DNA of 64,000 bases from Amazonocrinis nigriterrae CENA67 (GCF_016056305.1 NZ_JAECZC010000002.1:62001-126000), one strand, 5' to 3'; shown: positions 17,970 to 27,128, counted from the stretch's first letter. Notes: generated by a model from the sequence alone, not told the origin. Numbers and translations: made by a program.

Positions 17970-18222
17970 ATGTAAGTAAAAGGGACTGGGGATTGGGTAT
18001 TAGGGATTGGGGTAATTTTAATCAGGTTAGAAATTACAGAATTTGCTCTGACCCCTCCCAAATTTTAAAACAATTTTCCAGTCCCCAGTCCCAATCGGTT
18101 CGGATAAGCATTTTGAACTGACAATAGAGTTTGGGGAAAAGCTTAAAGGTTTTTCTTCCCCTTTTCCCTTTTCCCTTTCCCCTTTAACCGAACCGTATTG
18201 TCCCCAGTCCCCAGTCCCCAGT
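17970..18222. repeat. short tandem repeats (GGGATTGGGG / CCCAGTCC types) between two minus-strand genes
   Basis: G-rich units (ggactggggattgggtatta...) at 17981-18012 face C-rich units (ccagtccccagtcc and cccttttccctttcc) at 18078-18092 and 18157-18221. The two sides are complementary enough to fold. No gene is present. The stop of the DUF3084 gene abuts the last C-rich unit. Confidence 0.65.
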
Positions 18223-19713
18223 TCAAGTGCTAAAAATCACTTGTCCGTTGATGATTGCTACTAGCTTGACTCTTAAAGGCCCAGCTGTATAGGTGTCCTC
18301 TGCCGCGATCGCTTTAATTTCCAATGGTTGGTTATACTGCCTGAGTTGGCCCAAAAAGCGGAGAAAAGTGCCGTCTATTTGTACACTTTCGACAATTCCG
18401 GCATTACGGGCACGAAATTGGGAGGCAGAAATGAGCAAATCCAGTCTTTGCCGCACTTGATAAGATGTCATGGTTCTGGGATCGGCAGTGGTTGAAGCTA
18501 GAATCTGACCTCCTGAAAAAACTAGTTGATTTCGCGCTGCATCGGCAAAAAATTCGATTTGCTTTTCTCCCCTGACGTAATTACCAGCAGAGAAAATCCG
18601 CACTACGTATTCTCGACCATCATTAATCTGCTTGATCAGCTGTTCAACCTTCTCTTGAGTGATACGCAGTATTTCCACATTTGCAGGACTTGTGCCAGGT
18701 TCAGTTAATTCTATGTTGGCATTGCGGTTGGCTTCTTGTAAAAGTTGCATTACTGCCTGGCGGGCTACGGTTGCTTGGTCAACTCGAACTACAGCAGAAG
18801 CCAGAACTTGACCGCGAACTAAAGCCAGCTTACCCAAACGCAAGTCTCGGTATGACTGGTAATATTTTTCCAGCCTTGCCACTTCCTGTTCTAAAAGTTC
18901 TTGTTGATTTTCTAAGTCTTTAAGACGAGATTCCCGTTTGGCGATTACTTGTTCTCGTGAAGCGATTTCTTGATTGCGCTTTTGAATGAGTTGATCGAGT
19001 TGGGCAATTTTTTGGTCGCGCAGTTCAATTGCTAGCTTGCGGTTGGCAAGTTCGCGATCGCGCTTTTGAATTGCCGTTTTGGCTTCTTCAATAGCTTTGT
19101 TCGCTTCTGTGTACAATCTTTCGCGTTCTGCCTTGAGTTGTGCAACTGCTGTTTGCAGTTCTTTTCTTTGATTATCAACCTTTTCCAGTTCAGCTATGGC
19201 TTGTTGGTACTGCGTTACCACTTTACCCAACTGGCTTTGAGTGCCTTGGAGTCTAGCCTGGGTTTGGGCTTGTTGACCAATGGTACGGTTGAGTTGGGCT
19301 TGTGTTTGTTGTTGTTTGGCGTTTGCGGCTTGCAATGACTGATTAATTGCCTGCAAGTCTTGCTGCGCCTGTGTTTTTTCTTTTCTTGCTTGATTGAGTT
19401 CCGTTTCTACCTGGCTTCTTTGGGCTTCTGCGGTTTTGAGTTGTTCTCGCTTGTTTCTGAGGTCTTTTTGGATATCTTCTAACTCGAAGACTCCCTTCCG
19501 CAATCCTTCATCAGCAGCGAATAAAATCGCTAGGGTTGATGCTGAGATTAATCCACCAGTCAAGATAGTTATCAATACAGCCGTGTTTTTGGGACGGAGA
19601 TTGAATAATGAGAGGCGGGCCTTGCCTACTCGCGTACCTATGCGATCGCCAACGGTGGCAATCACGCCTCCCAGAATTAAAATTGCTGCTATTAGGATGT
19701 ACCCGGTGGTCAT
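18223..19713 (-). CDS. DUF3084 domain membrane-anchored coiled-coil protein
   Basis: 496 residues. Two N-terminal hydrophobic segments (about 3-22 TGYILIAAILILGGVIATVGD and 45-66 TAVLITILTGGLISASTLAILF) are followed by a very long Gln/Glu/Lys-rich coiled coil (about 75-290) and a globular C-terminal DUF3084 domain (about 290-490; GQILASAVVRVDQ, FSAGNYVRGEKQIEFFADAARNQLVF). The family is conserved in cyanobacteria and its function is not known. The start is ATG with the hydrophobic segment immediately after it. The topology suggests a cytoplasmic-membrane anchor carrying a rod; whether the rod is cytoplasmic or periplasmic cannot be read from sequence. Confidence 0.85.
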   Translation of the reverse strand: MTTGYILIAAILILGGVIATVGDRIGTRVGKARLSLFNLRPKNTAVLITILTGGLISASTLAILFAADEGLRKGVFELEDIQKDLRNKREQLKTAEAQRSQVETELNQARKEKTQAQQDLQAINQSLQAANAKQQQTQAQLNRTIGQQAQTQARLQGTQSQLGKVVTQYQQAIAELEKVDNQRKELQTAVAQLKAERERLYTEANKAIEEAKTAIQKRDRELANRKLAIELRDQKIAQLDQLIQKRNQEIASREQVIAKRESRLKDLENQQELLEQEVARLEKYYQSYRDLRLGKLALVRGQVLASAVVRVDQATVARQAVMQLLQEANRNANIELTEPGTSPANVEILRITQEKVEQLIKQINDGREYVVRIFSAGNYVRGEKQIEFFADAARNQLVFSGGQILASTTADPRTMTSYQVRQRLDLLISASQFRARNAGIVESVQIDGTFLRFLGQLRQYNQPLEIKAIAAEDTYTAGPLRVKLVAIINGQVIFST

Positions 19714-19894
19714 CTTCAGCTACCGAAATGCTTCCAGATACAGCCTACTACTTTCAGTCATTATCTGTGGAGAAGGGAATATTGGCAATAGCTGAAATTA
19801 CTCAAGATTTATGATTTACTCCAGCTATGGGTGTAAGGTTTTTATGAAGAAGAATCCAGAAGTCAGAATGTAATTTTGAGGAATTTCCAATCCT

Positions 19895-20083
19895 CTACCA
19901 GTTATTAGGCGTACACCTTTGGATAACCCAATAGGTAGCGGTTTTCTCTGGTTGGATTGCTAAATCTCCAATCAGCGCGGGTGTCACAAATCTATGATTT
20001 ACAAACCAGTCGCAGATAATTCTCCTGAATTCTAGCGAGGTGACGCCTTTATTCTTTCTTAATAAAACAATACACGCCACCAT
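19895..20083 (-). CDS. possible small protein downstream of ntcA
   Basis: 62 codons beginning 17 nt after the ntcA stop. It has an unusually strong Shine-Dalgarno-like run (TAGGAGGGGG) directly in front of ATG, though the spacing to ATG is short (a GTG two codons later is an alternative start). The product (MVACIVLLRKNKG...EKTATYWVIQRCTPNNW) has no family I recognise. The position and ribosome site argue for a translated frame in the ntcA transcript; length and composition leave it uncertain. Confidence 0.4.
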   Translation of the reverse strand: MVACIVLLRKNKGVTSLEFRRIICDWFVNHRFVTPALIGDLAIQPEKTATYWVIQRCTPNNW

Positions 20084-20100
20084 CCCCCTCCTAATTGTTT

Positions 20101-20772
20101 TTAAGTGAACTGTCTACTTAAAGTGACAGGTTTATGCACAGTGATTTTCTTTTTGTGAATTGAAATCATTTTTTTCTCACGCAAGTCACCAAGTAACCTG
20201 GTGACGGTAACGCGAGTCGAACCAATTGCTTCTGCGATCGCCTGATGAGATAACTTTAAATCAATTGTGATCCCATCTGCACAAGGAACACCAAAATCAC
20301 GACAGAGAATCAACAGAAAACTCACTAACCTTGAACCCATATCTCGGTGAGCTAATGTTTCAATCATCATTTCTGTTTGTAATATCCGCGAAGACAGACC
20401 CCGCAGCATTAACATTGATAATTCTGGATTTTCCTTGAGTGCTTGCTCTACTTGTTCAATTGGCGCTGACAGTAATTCCACAGGCGTAAATGCAACCGCA
20501 TGGTAAAACCTATCTGACTTGTTTCCTGTCAGCAATGACAACACACCAAAAACACTATTTTCCCGCAGTAGTGCTACCGTTATTTCTTCTCCTGCCTCGT
20601 ATACCCTGGAAAGCTTCACAGCACCCTTTAGAAGGAAATAAACTCGTTCGGCAGGATCTCCAGGAAAAAAGATCGTTTTGTTGCGTTCAAACGTTTCCAC
20701 AACCGGCGGAAACGCTCCGGTCGCCATCTGACGAAATACATTTGCTAGGGCTTTATCTTGTGTCACGATCAT
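20101..20772 (-). CDS. ntcA: NtcA, global nitrogen regulator (CRP/FNR family)
   Basis: 223 residues counted from [16 protein letters not shown], the usual cyanobacterial start; an ATG six codons upstream (20790) is in frame but the ATG at 20772 has GGGAAGGGAG just before it. Residues about 25-120 form the cyclic-nucleotide-like effector domain that senses 2-oxoglutarate; the C-terminal winged helix contains [32 protein letters not shown] (recognition helix with SxxxTxxRxL). NtcA activates nitrogen-assimilation genes, and heterocyst genes in filamentous species, by binding GTA-N8-TAC. Such a box lies in its own upstream region (20861-20874), fitting known autoregulation. fabI is divergently placed about 870 nt away. 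Confidence 0.97.
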
Positions 20773-20860
20773 CTCCCTTCCCCTACCCAATGCCGGAAAA
20801 ACAAAAACTGATTACCTAAGAATACACCTGAAAATTCAATAAAGCACCGTCAACCTTTCT

Positions 20861-20874
20861 GTACTTTCCTATAC
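20861..20874 (-). promoter_or_regulatory. NtcA-binding box (GTA-N8-TAC) upstream of ntcA
   Basis: GTACTTTCCTATAC at 20861-20874 fits GTA-N8-TAC exactly. On the ntcA coding strand it is followed after 19 nt by TATTGA/TATTGAAT, an imperfect -10, close to the ~22-nt spacing of class II NtcA-activated promoters. The ATG is 88 nt downstream of the box. The match is seen; autoregulation is known for ntcA in other cyanobacteria and inferred here. Confidence 0.7.
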
Positions 20875-21060
20875 TTAAACTCACTAATTGATAGTTATTT
20901 GTTCATAATGATACACAATTTATCATGTTTTTAGCTAGTAGTTGTTATAGGTTCTTGTACATTTATAATCATCAGGTTTTTTGTTGAAAAATTCATCATA
21001 TCTTGAGAATATCTTAAGGATTATCAGAGATTTTTTTTATATTAAACATTCATTACAATC

Positions 21061-21172
21061 AGGACTTACGCACAAATTGCTTCATAGTTGAATAAATCGA
21101 ACTGCCATGACGCCAAGAACGCCTTTGCGAAGCGTCTCGAAGAGAAGAATTCGTGCCTGTGTGTGTAAGTCC
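21061..21172. mobile_element. MITE-like element with AGGACTTACGCACA ends
   Basis: AGGACTTACGCACA (21061-21074) and TGTGTGTAAGTCCT (21159-21172) are inverted copies with one mismatch, bounding 112 bp with no real gene. Inside are GCGAAGCGTCTCGAAGAGAAG-type sequences common to Nostocales small repeats. It lies in the ntcA-fabI intergenic region. Short ORFs crossing it are fortuitous. Confidence 0.7.
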
Positions 21173-21530
21173 TCCAATCATTATTTTTGCAAATTTTGTG
21201 CAAAATAAATACACATGAGCTTGATAAAGCAGTTTTCGTTGGCATGAAGTACAAAAGCTACAGGTTTTGAGGCAGCTATCCTGGAGGAAGTCCCAATGAA
21301 ACAAGTTTCACGAGCTTTGCATGAAAGTGGGACTAGGGATTGGGATTTTTACTCAGCACTCAGCACTTTCAAGTCAGGAGTTAGAAACTTTTTATATCTG
21401 ATTAATCAGTTCTGCGTTTTGTACCTCACTTAAAAGCAAACTGCTGTATTAAGTTGTATTCATAAATCACAACTGGGAGATCAGGGAGTAGCGAGAAATG
21501 GAGAGTGGCTTTTTTGATGATCCTCCTCAT

Positions 21531-21572
21531 CCCTCTCATCCCCCTTATCCCCCTCATCCCCCTCATCCCCAA
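21531..21572. repeat. short tandem CCCCTCAT-type repeats upstream of fabI
   Basis: Units of the form CCCCCTCAT/CCCCTTAT recur about five times with slight variation, ending about 70 nt before the fabI start. It is one of the many STRR arrays in this window. Confidence 0.7.
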
Positions 21573-21644
21573 TTACAATCTTTGATGGCAAGTCGGTATC
21601 AGATTCTAGTATGCTCCTAATGATTGATCGCACTGACAATTTTT

Positions 21645-22421
21645 ATGCTTAATCTGACTGGAAAAAACGCTTTGGTTACAGGTATTGCCAATAACCGCTC
21701 TATTGCCTGGGGTATAGCTCAACAACTGCACAAAGCAGGGGCTAACCTGGGCATTACCTACTTGCCAGATGACCGAGGCAAAATGGAGAAAAAAGTTGCA
21801 GAATTGGTGGAACCTCTCAGCCCTAGCTTGTTTCTTCCTTGTAATGTTCAAAACGATGAACAAATTCAGTCTACCTTTGAAAGTATCCGCGATCAGTGGG
21901 GAAAGCTAGATATTCTCATCCACTGTCTGGCGTTTGCCAACAAAGACGATTTGAGCGGAGATTTTAGCCAAACCTCTCGTTCTGGTTTCAGTACTGCTTT
22001 AGAAATCAGTACTTACTCACTGGTACAGTTAAGTGGTGCGGCTAAACCTTTGATGACAGAGGGAGGTAGTATTATCACTTTGACATATTTAGGCGGTGTG
22101 CGGGCGGTTCCTAACTATAATGTCATGGGAGTTGCCAAGGCGGGATTAGAAGCGAGTGTGCGTTATTTAGCTACTGAACTAGGGCCGCAAAATATTCGAG
22201 TGAATGCCATCTCAGCCGGGCCAATTCGCACTTTGGCATCTTCAGCCGTGGGAGGCATTTTGGACATGATTCATCATGTAGAACAAGTGGCACCCCTGCG
22301 TCGCACCGTGACTCAGCAAGAAGTAGGCAATACCGCTGCTTTCTTATCCAGTGATTTAGCCAGCGGAATTACTGGACAAGTCCTGTATGTAGATGCAGGA
22401 TATGAAATCATGGGAATGTAA
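21645..22421 (+). CDS. fabI: FabI, enoyl-[acyl-carrier-protein] reductase (NADH)
   Basis: 258 residues. It reduces the trans-2-enoyl-ACP double bond in the last step of each fatty-acid elongation cycle (type II FAS, cytoplasm). Short-chain dehydrogenase fold: nucleotide-binding GIANNRSIAWG (13-23), then Y148 and Y158 with K165 in YNVMGVAK, the FabI Tyr-x6-Lys arrangement. The ATG at 21645 (MLNLTGKNALVTG) is taken because this is the usual family start; the upstream ATG at 21624 would add a non-conserved MIALTIF. hisB follows 181 nt downstream on the same strand, across an STRR array. Confidence 0.96.
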   Translation: MLNLTGKNALVTGIANNRSIAWGIAQQLHKAGANLGITYLPDDRGKMEKKVAELVEPLSPSLFLPCNVQNDEQIQSTFESIRDQWGKLDILIHCLAFANKDDLSGDFSQTSRSGFSTALEISTYSLVQLSGAAKPLMTEGGSIITLTYLGGVRAVPNYNVMGVAKAGLEASVRYLATELGPQNIRVNAISAGPIRTLASSAVGGILDMIHHVEQVAPLRRTVTQQEVGNTAAFLSSDLASGITGQVLYVDAGYEIMGM

Positions 22422-22428
22422 TACGATT

Positions 22429-22600
22429 TGGGAATGGGGAATTGGTAATTGGGAAAAAGAGAATTGGTAATTGGGAAAAAGAGAATTGGTAATTGGTAAT
22501 TGGATTCTACTATTAGTCATCACATCTGGCCCATTACCCATTACCCATTACCCATTACCCATAGCCCATTCCCCATACCCCATTCCCTATTCCCCATTCC
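22429..22600. repeat. STRR array with conserved core (copy 1)
   Basis: G-rich heptamer units (GGGAATT, GGTAATT) at 22429-22504 are followed by a unique core containing TACTATTAGTCATCACATC (22508-22526) and then C-rich units (ATTACCC repeated, then CATTCCC) to 22600. The flanks are reverse-complementary, so the whole forms a potential hairpin with the core as loop. A second copy with an almost identical core lies at 27133-27246. It fills the fabI-hisB gap right up to the hisB start. Confidence 0.75.
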
Positions 22601-22602
22601 CT

Positions 22603-23223
22603 ATGCAAATAAGCGATCGCCAAATTACTAAAACTTCTCGCATTGCCTCTGTTCACCGCACTACTGGCGAAACTGATGTGCAAGTTACCGTCAACCTGGA
22701 TGGTACAGGCATCTGTACGGCAGCTACGGGTATTCCGTTTTTGGATCATATGTTACATCAAATCGCCTCCCACGGGCTGATTGACTTAGATGTCAAAGCT
22801 ACGGGAGACTGGGAAATTGATGACCATCACACCAATGAAGATGTCGGTATTACCCTAGGACAAGCTTTGAGTAAAGCACTAGGCGATAGAAAAGGTATTG
22901 TCCGCTTTGGTAATTTTCTTGCGCCGTTGGATGAAGCCTTAGTTCAGGTTGCACTGGACTTTTCTGGGCGTCCTCACCTCAGCTACGGCTTGGAAATTCC
23001 TACCCAACGGGTGGGAACCTATGACACTCAGTTGGTGCGCGAATTCTTTGTAGCCTTGGTAAATCATAGCCAAATGACATTGCACATCCGCCAACTAGAT
23101 GGCATTAATTCCCATCACATTATCGAGGCGACATTTAAAGCGTTTGCTAGAGCAATGCGAATAGCTGTGGAGATTGACTCTCGTCGTGCTGGTACAATTC
23201 CTAGTTCTAAGGGTGTTCTTTGA
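22603..23223 (+). CDS. hisB: HisB, imidazoleglycerol-phosphate dehydratase
   Basis: 206 residues, the size of monofunctional bacterial HisB. It dehydrates imidazole-glycerol phosphate to imidazole-acetol phosphate in histidine biosynthesis. Metal-binding motifs are intact: [16 protein letters not shown] (about 46-61), [15 protein letters not shown] (72-87), and in the second half [16 protein letters not shown]. The end [11 protein letters not shown] is the family terminus. Start ATG at 22603 (MQISDRQ); the longer frame upstream translates the heptamer repeats and is not real. No Shine-Dalgarno is visible because the repeat runs to the start codon. Confidence 0.96.
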   Translation: MQISDRQITKTSRIASVHRTTGETDVQVTVNLDGTGICTAATGIPFLDHMLHQIASHGLIDLDVKATGDWEIDDHHTNEDVGITLGQALSKALGDRKGIVRFGNFLAPLDEALVQVALDFSGRPHLSYGLEIPTQRVGTYDTQLVREFFVALVNHSQMTLHIRQLDGINSHHIIEATFKAFARAMRIAVEIDSRRAGTIPSSKGVL

Positions 23224-23225
23224 GA

Positions 23226-23579
23226 AGTGCTGAATGCTGAGTGCTAAGTAGAGACGATTCGGCGAATCGTCTCTACTGCTGAATGCTAAGTGCTGAGTGG
23301 TGAGTGCTGAAATTAATCAGCACTTTGACAAGAGAGTGTCAATTTAGTAGTTGTTTGCGATAATTGACAAACCTAATAGCGATCGCTCTTGCCAAGTCTT
23401 AGACGAACGCATTTGTCAAAACATTGGCTAAGCTGCTATTAGTAAGCTGATAAGCATTTAGCTTGTTTTAGTTAGAATTGAGGGAGTGAGGAATCAAAAT
23501 CCCAAAGCTTCTTGAATTCTGTTTTGTATACTAAATTGCAGTCGCAAATGTCACCTTGGTAATTGGTAATTAAACTGTG
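23226..23579. repeat. intergenic: degenerate heptamer repeats and a 13-bp hairpin
   Basis: Repeats of TGCTGAATGCTGAGTGCTAA type flank a hairpin at 23248-23276: GTAGAGACGATTC, 3-nt loop, GAATCGTCTCTAC, perfect over 13 bp. Behind hisB it could act as a transcript end, but there is no U-run. The rest (23320-23579) holds one GCGATCGC and no gene. Confidence 0.6.
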
Positions 23580-24533
23580 ATGAAGTCTGTTACAGGCCCT
23601 CCGCCAGCAGTTCTCACTTCTGAGTTGCAAAAAGTCTATCGCACAGGCTTTTGGCTGAATCAAAAAATCGTATCTCTCAAAAGTTGCTCAATAAAAGTTC
23701 ATAAAGGCGAAACTTTTGGGTTACTAGGGCCAAATGGTGCTGGTAAAACAACGCTTTTAAAACTGTTGTTGGGGATTATCCGTCCCACTGCTGGACGAGG
23801 ACTTTTGTTTGGTAGACCACTAGGCGATCGCGATATTAAGCAACGCATCGGCTACTTACCAGAAAATCCCTATTTATATGAGTATCTCACTGGTTGGGAA
23901 TTTTTGCAGCTAGCCGCTGGGTTGTTTGGAATTTCTGCAAATGTACAACGCCAACGGATTCCGCAATTGTTGGAATTAGTGGGTTTACCATTAGCTGATG
24001 CACGCAAAAAGCCTCTGCGTCGCTACTCGAAAGGTATGTTACAGCGTGTGGGTATGGCACAGGCGTTAATTAATGATCCAGAATTAATATTTCTGGATGA
24101 ACCCATGTCTGGTTTAGATCCGGTGGGACGCTACCAAATGCGTGAAATTATTTTGTCACTGAAAGCCGCTGGTAAAACGATTTTTTTTAACAGCCATATT
24201 CTCAGTGAAGTTGAGCAAATTTGCGATCGCGTTGCTATTCTTTCTCAAGGTGAATTAATTTGCTCTGGTTCCCTGAATGAACTATTGGGTACACAAAGCA
24301 CATATCATGTCAAAGGTCAAGGTGGTGACTGGGAAATTCTCAAAAAATGGATACCTGGTCTGGTGTTTGATCCAGATGGTTCTTGGCAAGGTACACTACA
24401 AGAAGATTACTATGATTTTCTTGGCAGTCTCCGCCTGATGGGTGGGAAAATCACTTCTATGAACTTGTCACGTAATTCTTTGGAAGAGTTTTTTATCCAA
24501 CAGATACAACAGCAAAATAAATCAGTGAATTAA
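23580..24533 (+). CDS. ABC transporter ATP-binding protein (gliding/ABC-2 type, lone subunit)
   Basis: 317 residues from ATG 23580 (a GTG immediately before is possible). Walker A LLGPNGAGKTT (48-58), Q-loop region YLPENPYLYEYLTGWEFL, signature YSKGMLQRVGMAQAL, Walker B LIFLDEPMSGLDP and the H-loop NSHIL are all present. The DUF4162-like C-terminal extension (GDWEILKKWIPGL...NSLEEFFIQQIQQQ) is typical of ATPases serving ABC-2 membrane partners (drug, lipid or polysaccharide export). No permease gene is next to it, so the partner and substrate cannot be named. Confidence 0.9.
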   Translation: MKSVTGPPPAVLTSELQKVYRTGFWLNQKIVSLKSCSIKVHKGETFGLLGPNGAGKTTLLKLLLGIIRPTAGRGLLFGRPLGDRDIKQRIGYLPENPYLYEYLTGWEFLQLAAGLFGISANVQRQRIPQLLELVGLPLADARKKPLRRYSKGMLQRVGMAQALINDPELIFLDEPMSGLDPVGRYQMREIILSLKAAGKTIFFNSHILSEVEQICDRVAILSQGELICSGSLNELLGTQSTYHVKGQGGDWEILKKWIPGLVFDPDGSWQGTLQEDYYDFLGSLRLMGGKITSMNLSRNSLEEFFIQQIQQQNKSVN

Positions 24534-24588
24534 ATATTGTTTCTCAATATAGCCAGCCTATGTGAGTCTAAAAATTTAAGAGCTTCAT

Positions 24589-24617
24589 ATTCCCGACTTC
24601 TGTGGGAAGTCGGGAAT
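24589..24617 (+). terminator. hairpin after the ABC ATPase gene, possible terminator
   Basis: ATTCCCGACTTC (24589-24600) and GAAGTCGGGAAT (24606-24617) form a perfect 12-bp stem with loop TGTGG, 56 nt after the stop codon. Only CTTGTTGTT follows, without a continuous U-run, so intrinsic termination is plausible but not proven. Confidence 0.5.
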
Positions 24618-24716
24618 CTTGTTGTTCCCAGTCTAATAAAATTGACTACATCAACTGTTTTTCAATAGACTTTTGATTATTAACCGTGAACAGTCTGTAC
24701 GTCCATATATCCAAAT

Positions 24717-24742
24717 TAGGGTAGCACAGCTGTGCTACCCTA
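24717..24742. repeat. 26-bp perfect palindrome upstream of the AAA ATPase gene
   Basis: The palindrome has half-site TAGGGTAGCACAG and its exact complement with no spacer. It ends 67 nt before the ATPase start codon (24810). It could be an operator, a cruciform/hairpin in the 5' leader, or a remnant of the AGGGTAGCAC repeat family common in cyanobacteria. Confidence 0.6.
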
Positions 24743-24809
24743 CAAAAAATTTATTTATTTTTTTAACTTTGAAAATGCCTGGCTACTCCAGATTGATAGG
24801 AGAAAATTT

Positions 24810-26324
24810 ATGACCTTCCGCGATGAGTTTAAACTACTGCTACGTGCCCGTTACCCTTTAATTTACATCCCTACCTATGAAGAGGAGCGCTTAGAAGCAG
24901 CTATCCGGGAAGAAGCAGCAAACCAAGGTAATCGCCCAGTGTATACTTGGGATTTTGTCGATGGCTATCAAGGTAATCCCAATGATGCAGGATTTGGGCG
25001 ACGTAACCCGCTACAAGCTTTGGAATTTGTGGAAAAAATCCTGGCTTCTGCGCCTGCGGTCTTGATTTTGCGAGATTATCATCGTTTTTTAGAAGATGTG
25101 GCGATCGCTCGCAAACTCCGCAACCTAGCCCGACTCCTCAAGTCTCAACCGAAAAATATCGTGTTACTGTCGCCACGCATCGCTATTCCTGACGACTTAA
25201 CGGAAGTTTTAACGGTGGTGGAGTTTCCTTTACCCGCCGCCCCTGAAATTAAAACAGAGGTGGAACGCTTACTGCAAAGTACAGGCAATTCTCTTTCTGG
25301 TAAATTTTTAGATGATTTAGTGCGCTCTTGTCAAGGGCTTTCTATGGAGAGGATTCGCCGGGTTTTGGCTAGAGCGATCGCTTCTCACGGCGAATTACAA
25401 CCAGAAGATGTAGATTTAGTTCTGGAAGAAAAGCGCCAAACTATACGCCAAACCCAAATTCTCGACTTTTACCCCGCCACTGAGCAAATTTCCGACATTG
25501 GCGGACTAGATAACTTGAAAGATTGGTTGATTCGTCGCGGAGGTTCATTTACTGAGCGAGCGCGTCAATATGGATTACCGCACCCCCGTGGTTTAATGTT
25601 AGTAGGGATTCAAGGCACTGGTAAATCACTAACAGCAAAAGCGATCGCTCATCACTGGCATTTACCCTTGCTACGCTTGGATGTAGGACGATTATTTGGT
25701 GGGTTAGTAGGTGAATCAGAATCGCGTACTCGCCAAATGATTCAAGTAGCAGAAGCCCTCGCCCCTTGTGTTTTATGGATTGATGAAATCGATAAAGCTT
25801 TTTCTGGACTTGGTAGCAAAGGAGATGCAGGAACTACTAGCCGCGTCTTTGGGACTTTTATTACTTGGTTAGCTGAAAAAACATCTCCTGTATTTGTCGT
25901 CGCCACCGCCAACGACATCCAAGCGCTACCACCGGAAATGTTGAGAAAAGGGCGCTTTGATGAAATTTTCTTTGTGGGTTTACCCACGCAAGAAGAAAGA
26001 AAAGCAATTTTTAACGTTCACTTATCCCGACTACGCCCCCATAACTTGAAAAGTTATGACATCGACAGGCTAGCATACGAAACACCTGATTTCTCCGGGG
26101 CAGAAATTGAACAAACTTTAATTGAAGCGATGCATATTGGGTTTAGCCAAAACCGAGATTTTACTACTGACGATATATTAGAAGCTGCCAGTCAAATTAT
26201 ACCTTTAGCAAGAACCGCTGTAGAGCAAATTCAACAACTGCAAGAATGGGCTGCGGCTGGAAGGGCGCGTTTAGCCTCGAAACACAGTCCTTTAAGCGAT
26301 CGCATTCAGCGGCAGTTACAATAA
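24810..26324 (+). CDS. AAA ATPase, Ycf46-like
   Basis: 504 residues from ATG 24810, chosen because ATAGGAGAAAATTT precedes it and [25 protein letters not shown] is the usual family start. The N-terminal 220 residues form the Ycf46-specific domain. The AAA core has Walker A GIQGTGKS (266-273), Walker [12 protein letters not shown] (320-330), second region of homology with ARG-finger-like RKGRFDEIF, and a C-terminal four-helix lid. Ycf46 proteins are conserved in cyanobacteria and algal plastids; published work links them to growth under low inorganic carbon, but the biochemical target is not established. Stands alone, monocistronic in appearance. Confidence 0.9.
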   Translation: MTFRDEFKLLLRARYPLIYIPTYEEERLEAAIREEAANQGNRPVYTWDFVDGYQGNPNDAGFGRRNPLQALEFVEKILASAPAVLILRDYHRFLEDVAIARKLRNLARLLKSQPKNIVLLSPRIAIPDDLTEVLTVVEFPLPAAPEIKTEVERLLQSTGNSLSGKFLDDLVRSCQGLSMERIRRVLARAIASHGELQPEDVDLVLEEKRQTIRQTQILDFYPATEQISDIGGLDNLKDWLIRRGGSFTERARQYGLPHPRGLMLVGIQGTGKSLTAKAIAHHWHLPLLRLDVGRLFGGLVGESESRTRQMIQVAEALAPCVLWIDEIDKAFSGLGSKGDAGTTSRVFGTFITWLAEKTSPVFVVATANDIQALPPEMLRKGRFDEIFFVGLPTQEERKAIFNVHLSRLRPHNLKSYDIDRLAYETPDFSGAEIEQTLIEAMHIGFSQNRDFTTDDILEAASQIIPLARTAVEQIQQLQEWAAAGRARLASKHSPLSDRIQRQLQ

Positions 26325-26642
26325 TATTTCTGATGACTGATGGCTGATGACTGTGAGTTAGTGTACTGGCTACAAAACCTAAAATAGTATTTAGTCAAGA
26401 GTCCATAGTCTATAGTTAATAATTTTTCATAACTGACCCTTACGGGTGACGCTCGCAGGCTCGCTAACGCTGCGCTAACGTCAGTTGTTCATGGGGGACT
26501 CGGGACCCCCACGACCGAAGGGAGTGGGGATTGGGGGAGAACCCCCAAGACCACACTGACTCACAACTGACAACTGACCACTGACTATTGACGATTGACC
26601 ACTGACGATTGACCATTGACTATTGACTATTGATTACTAACT
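26325..26642. repeat. STRR-rich intergenic region
   Basis: Between the ATPase and SH3-domain genes. Bases 26329-26360 carry GATGACTGATGGCTGATGACTG; 26431-26560 hold a Nostoc-type composite repeat (GGGTGACGCTCGCAGGCTCGC, GGGGACTCGGGACCCCCACG, GGGGGAGAACCCCCAAG with internal G/C hairpins); 26568-26638 contain ACTGACAACTGACCACTGAC and TATTGACTATTGA units. No gene seen. Confidence 0.7.
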
Positions 26643-27128
26643 ATGCTTTCTGGTTTACTGAAGTTTATACTAGGCTTTTTCTTAGCGATCGCTGTTTTGA
26701 TAGGTAGCGGTGTTGCTGTTGGACTCTATTTCATGAATAGAACTGCCATCCCTCCTGCAAAACCAATCTTTGCCAACGACCACCCCTCTTTGCAAAATAA
26801 GCCACCTAAAGCGGCTGATACAGAAACCAAAGACTCTTCATCTAAAGCTGAGCCTAAAACTACTCCTAGTGCAACTCCCTCTGATTCTCCTACGGATTCG
26901 GCATCATTGCCACCAGGAGCTTACCGAGGTCGTGTTACTTGGTCGCAAGGCTTGAGTTTGCGAGCAAAACCAAGCCAAGATGCTGAACGCGTCGGTGGAG
27001 TTGGTGTGAATGAAAAAATTATCGTCTTGGAAGAAAGTCCAGATAAAGGCTGGCAAAAGATTCGTGTAGAGAATAGCAAACAAGAAGGTTGGGTAAAAGT
27101 AGGTAATACTGAACGGGTGGAACAATAA
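26643..27128 (+). CDS. membrane-anchored SH3b-domain protein
   Basis: 161 residues. An N-terminal hydrophobic segment (about 4-29: GLLKFILGFFLAIAVLIGSGVAVGLYFM) anchors it; a low-complexity Pro/Ser/Thr/Lys linker (40-92) leads to a C-terminal bacterial SH3 domain (about 95-158: YRGRVTWSQGLSLRAKPSQDAERVGGVGVNEKI...GWQKIRVENSKQEGWVKVGNTERVEQ). Such domains commonly bind cell-wall peptides, so a periplasmic wall-associated role is inferred; no catalytic domain is attached. The stop codon is followed within 5 nt by an STRR array. Confidence 0.82.
   Translation: MLSGLLKFILGFFLAIAVLIGSGVAVGLYFMNRTAIPPAKPIFANDHPSLQNKPPKAADTETKDSSSKAEPKTTPSATPSDSPTDSASLPPGAYRGRVTWSQGLSLRAKPSQDAERVGGVGVNEKIIVLEESPDKGWQKIRVENSKQEGWVKVGNTERVEQ

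Noticed and set aside
22471-22602. N-terminal extension of HisB (44 extra residues)
   Set aside because: The extension translates the CCCATTA heptamer array ([15 protein letters not shown]) and is absent from HisB proteins; start moved to 22603.
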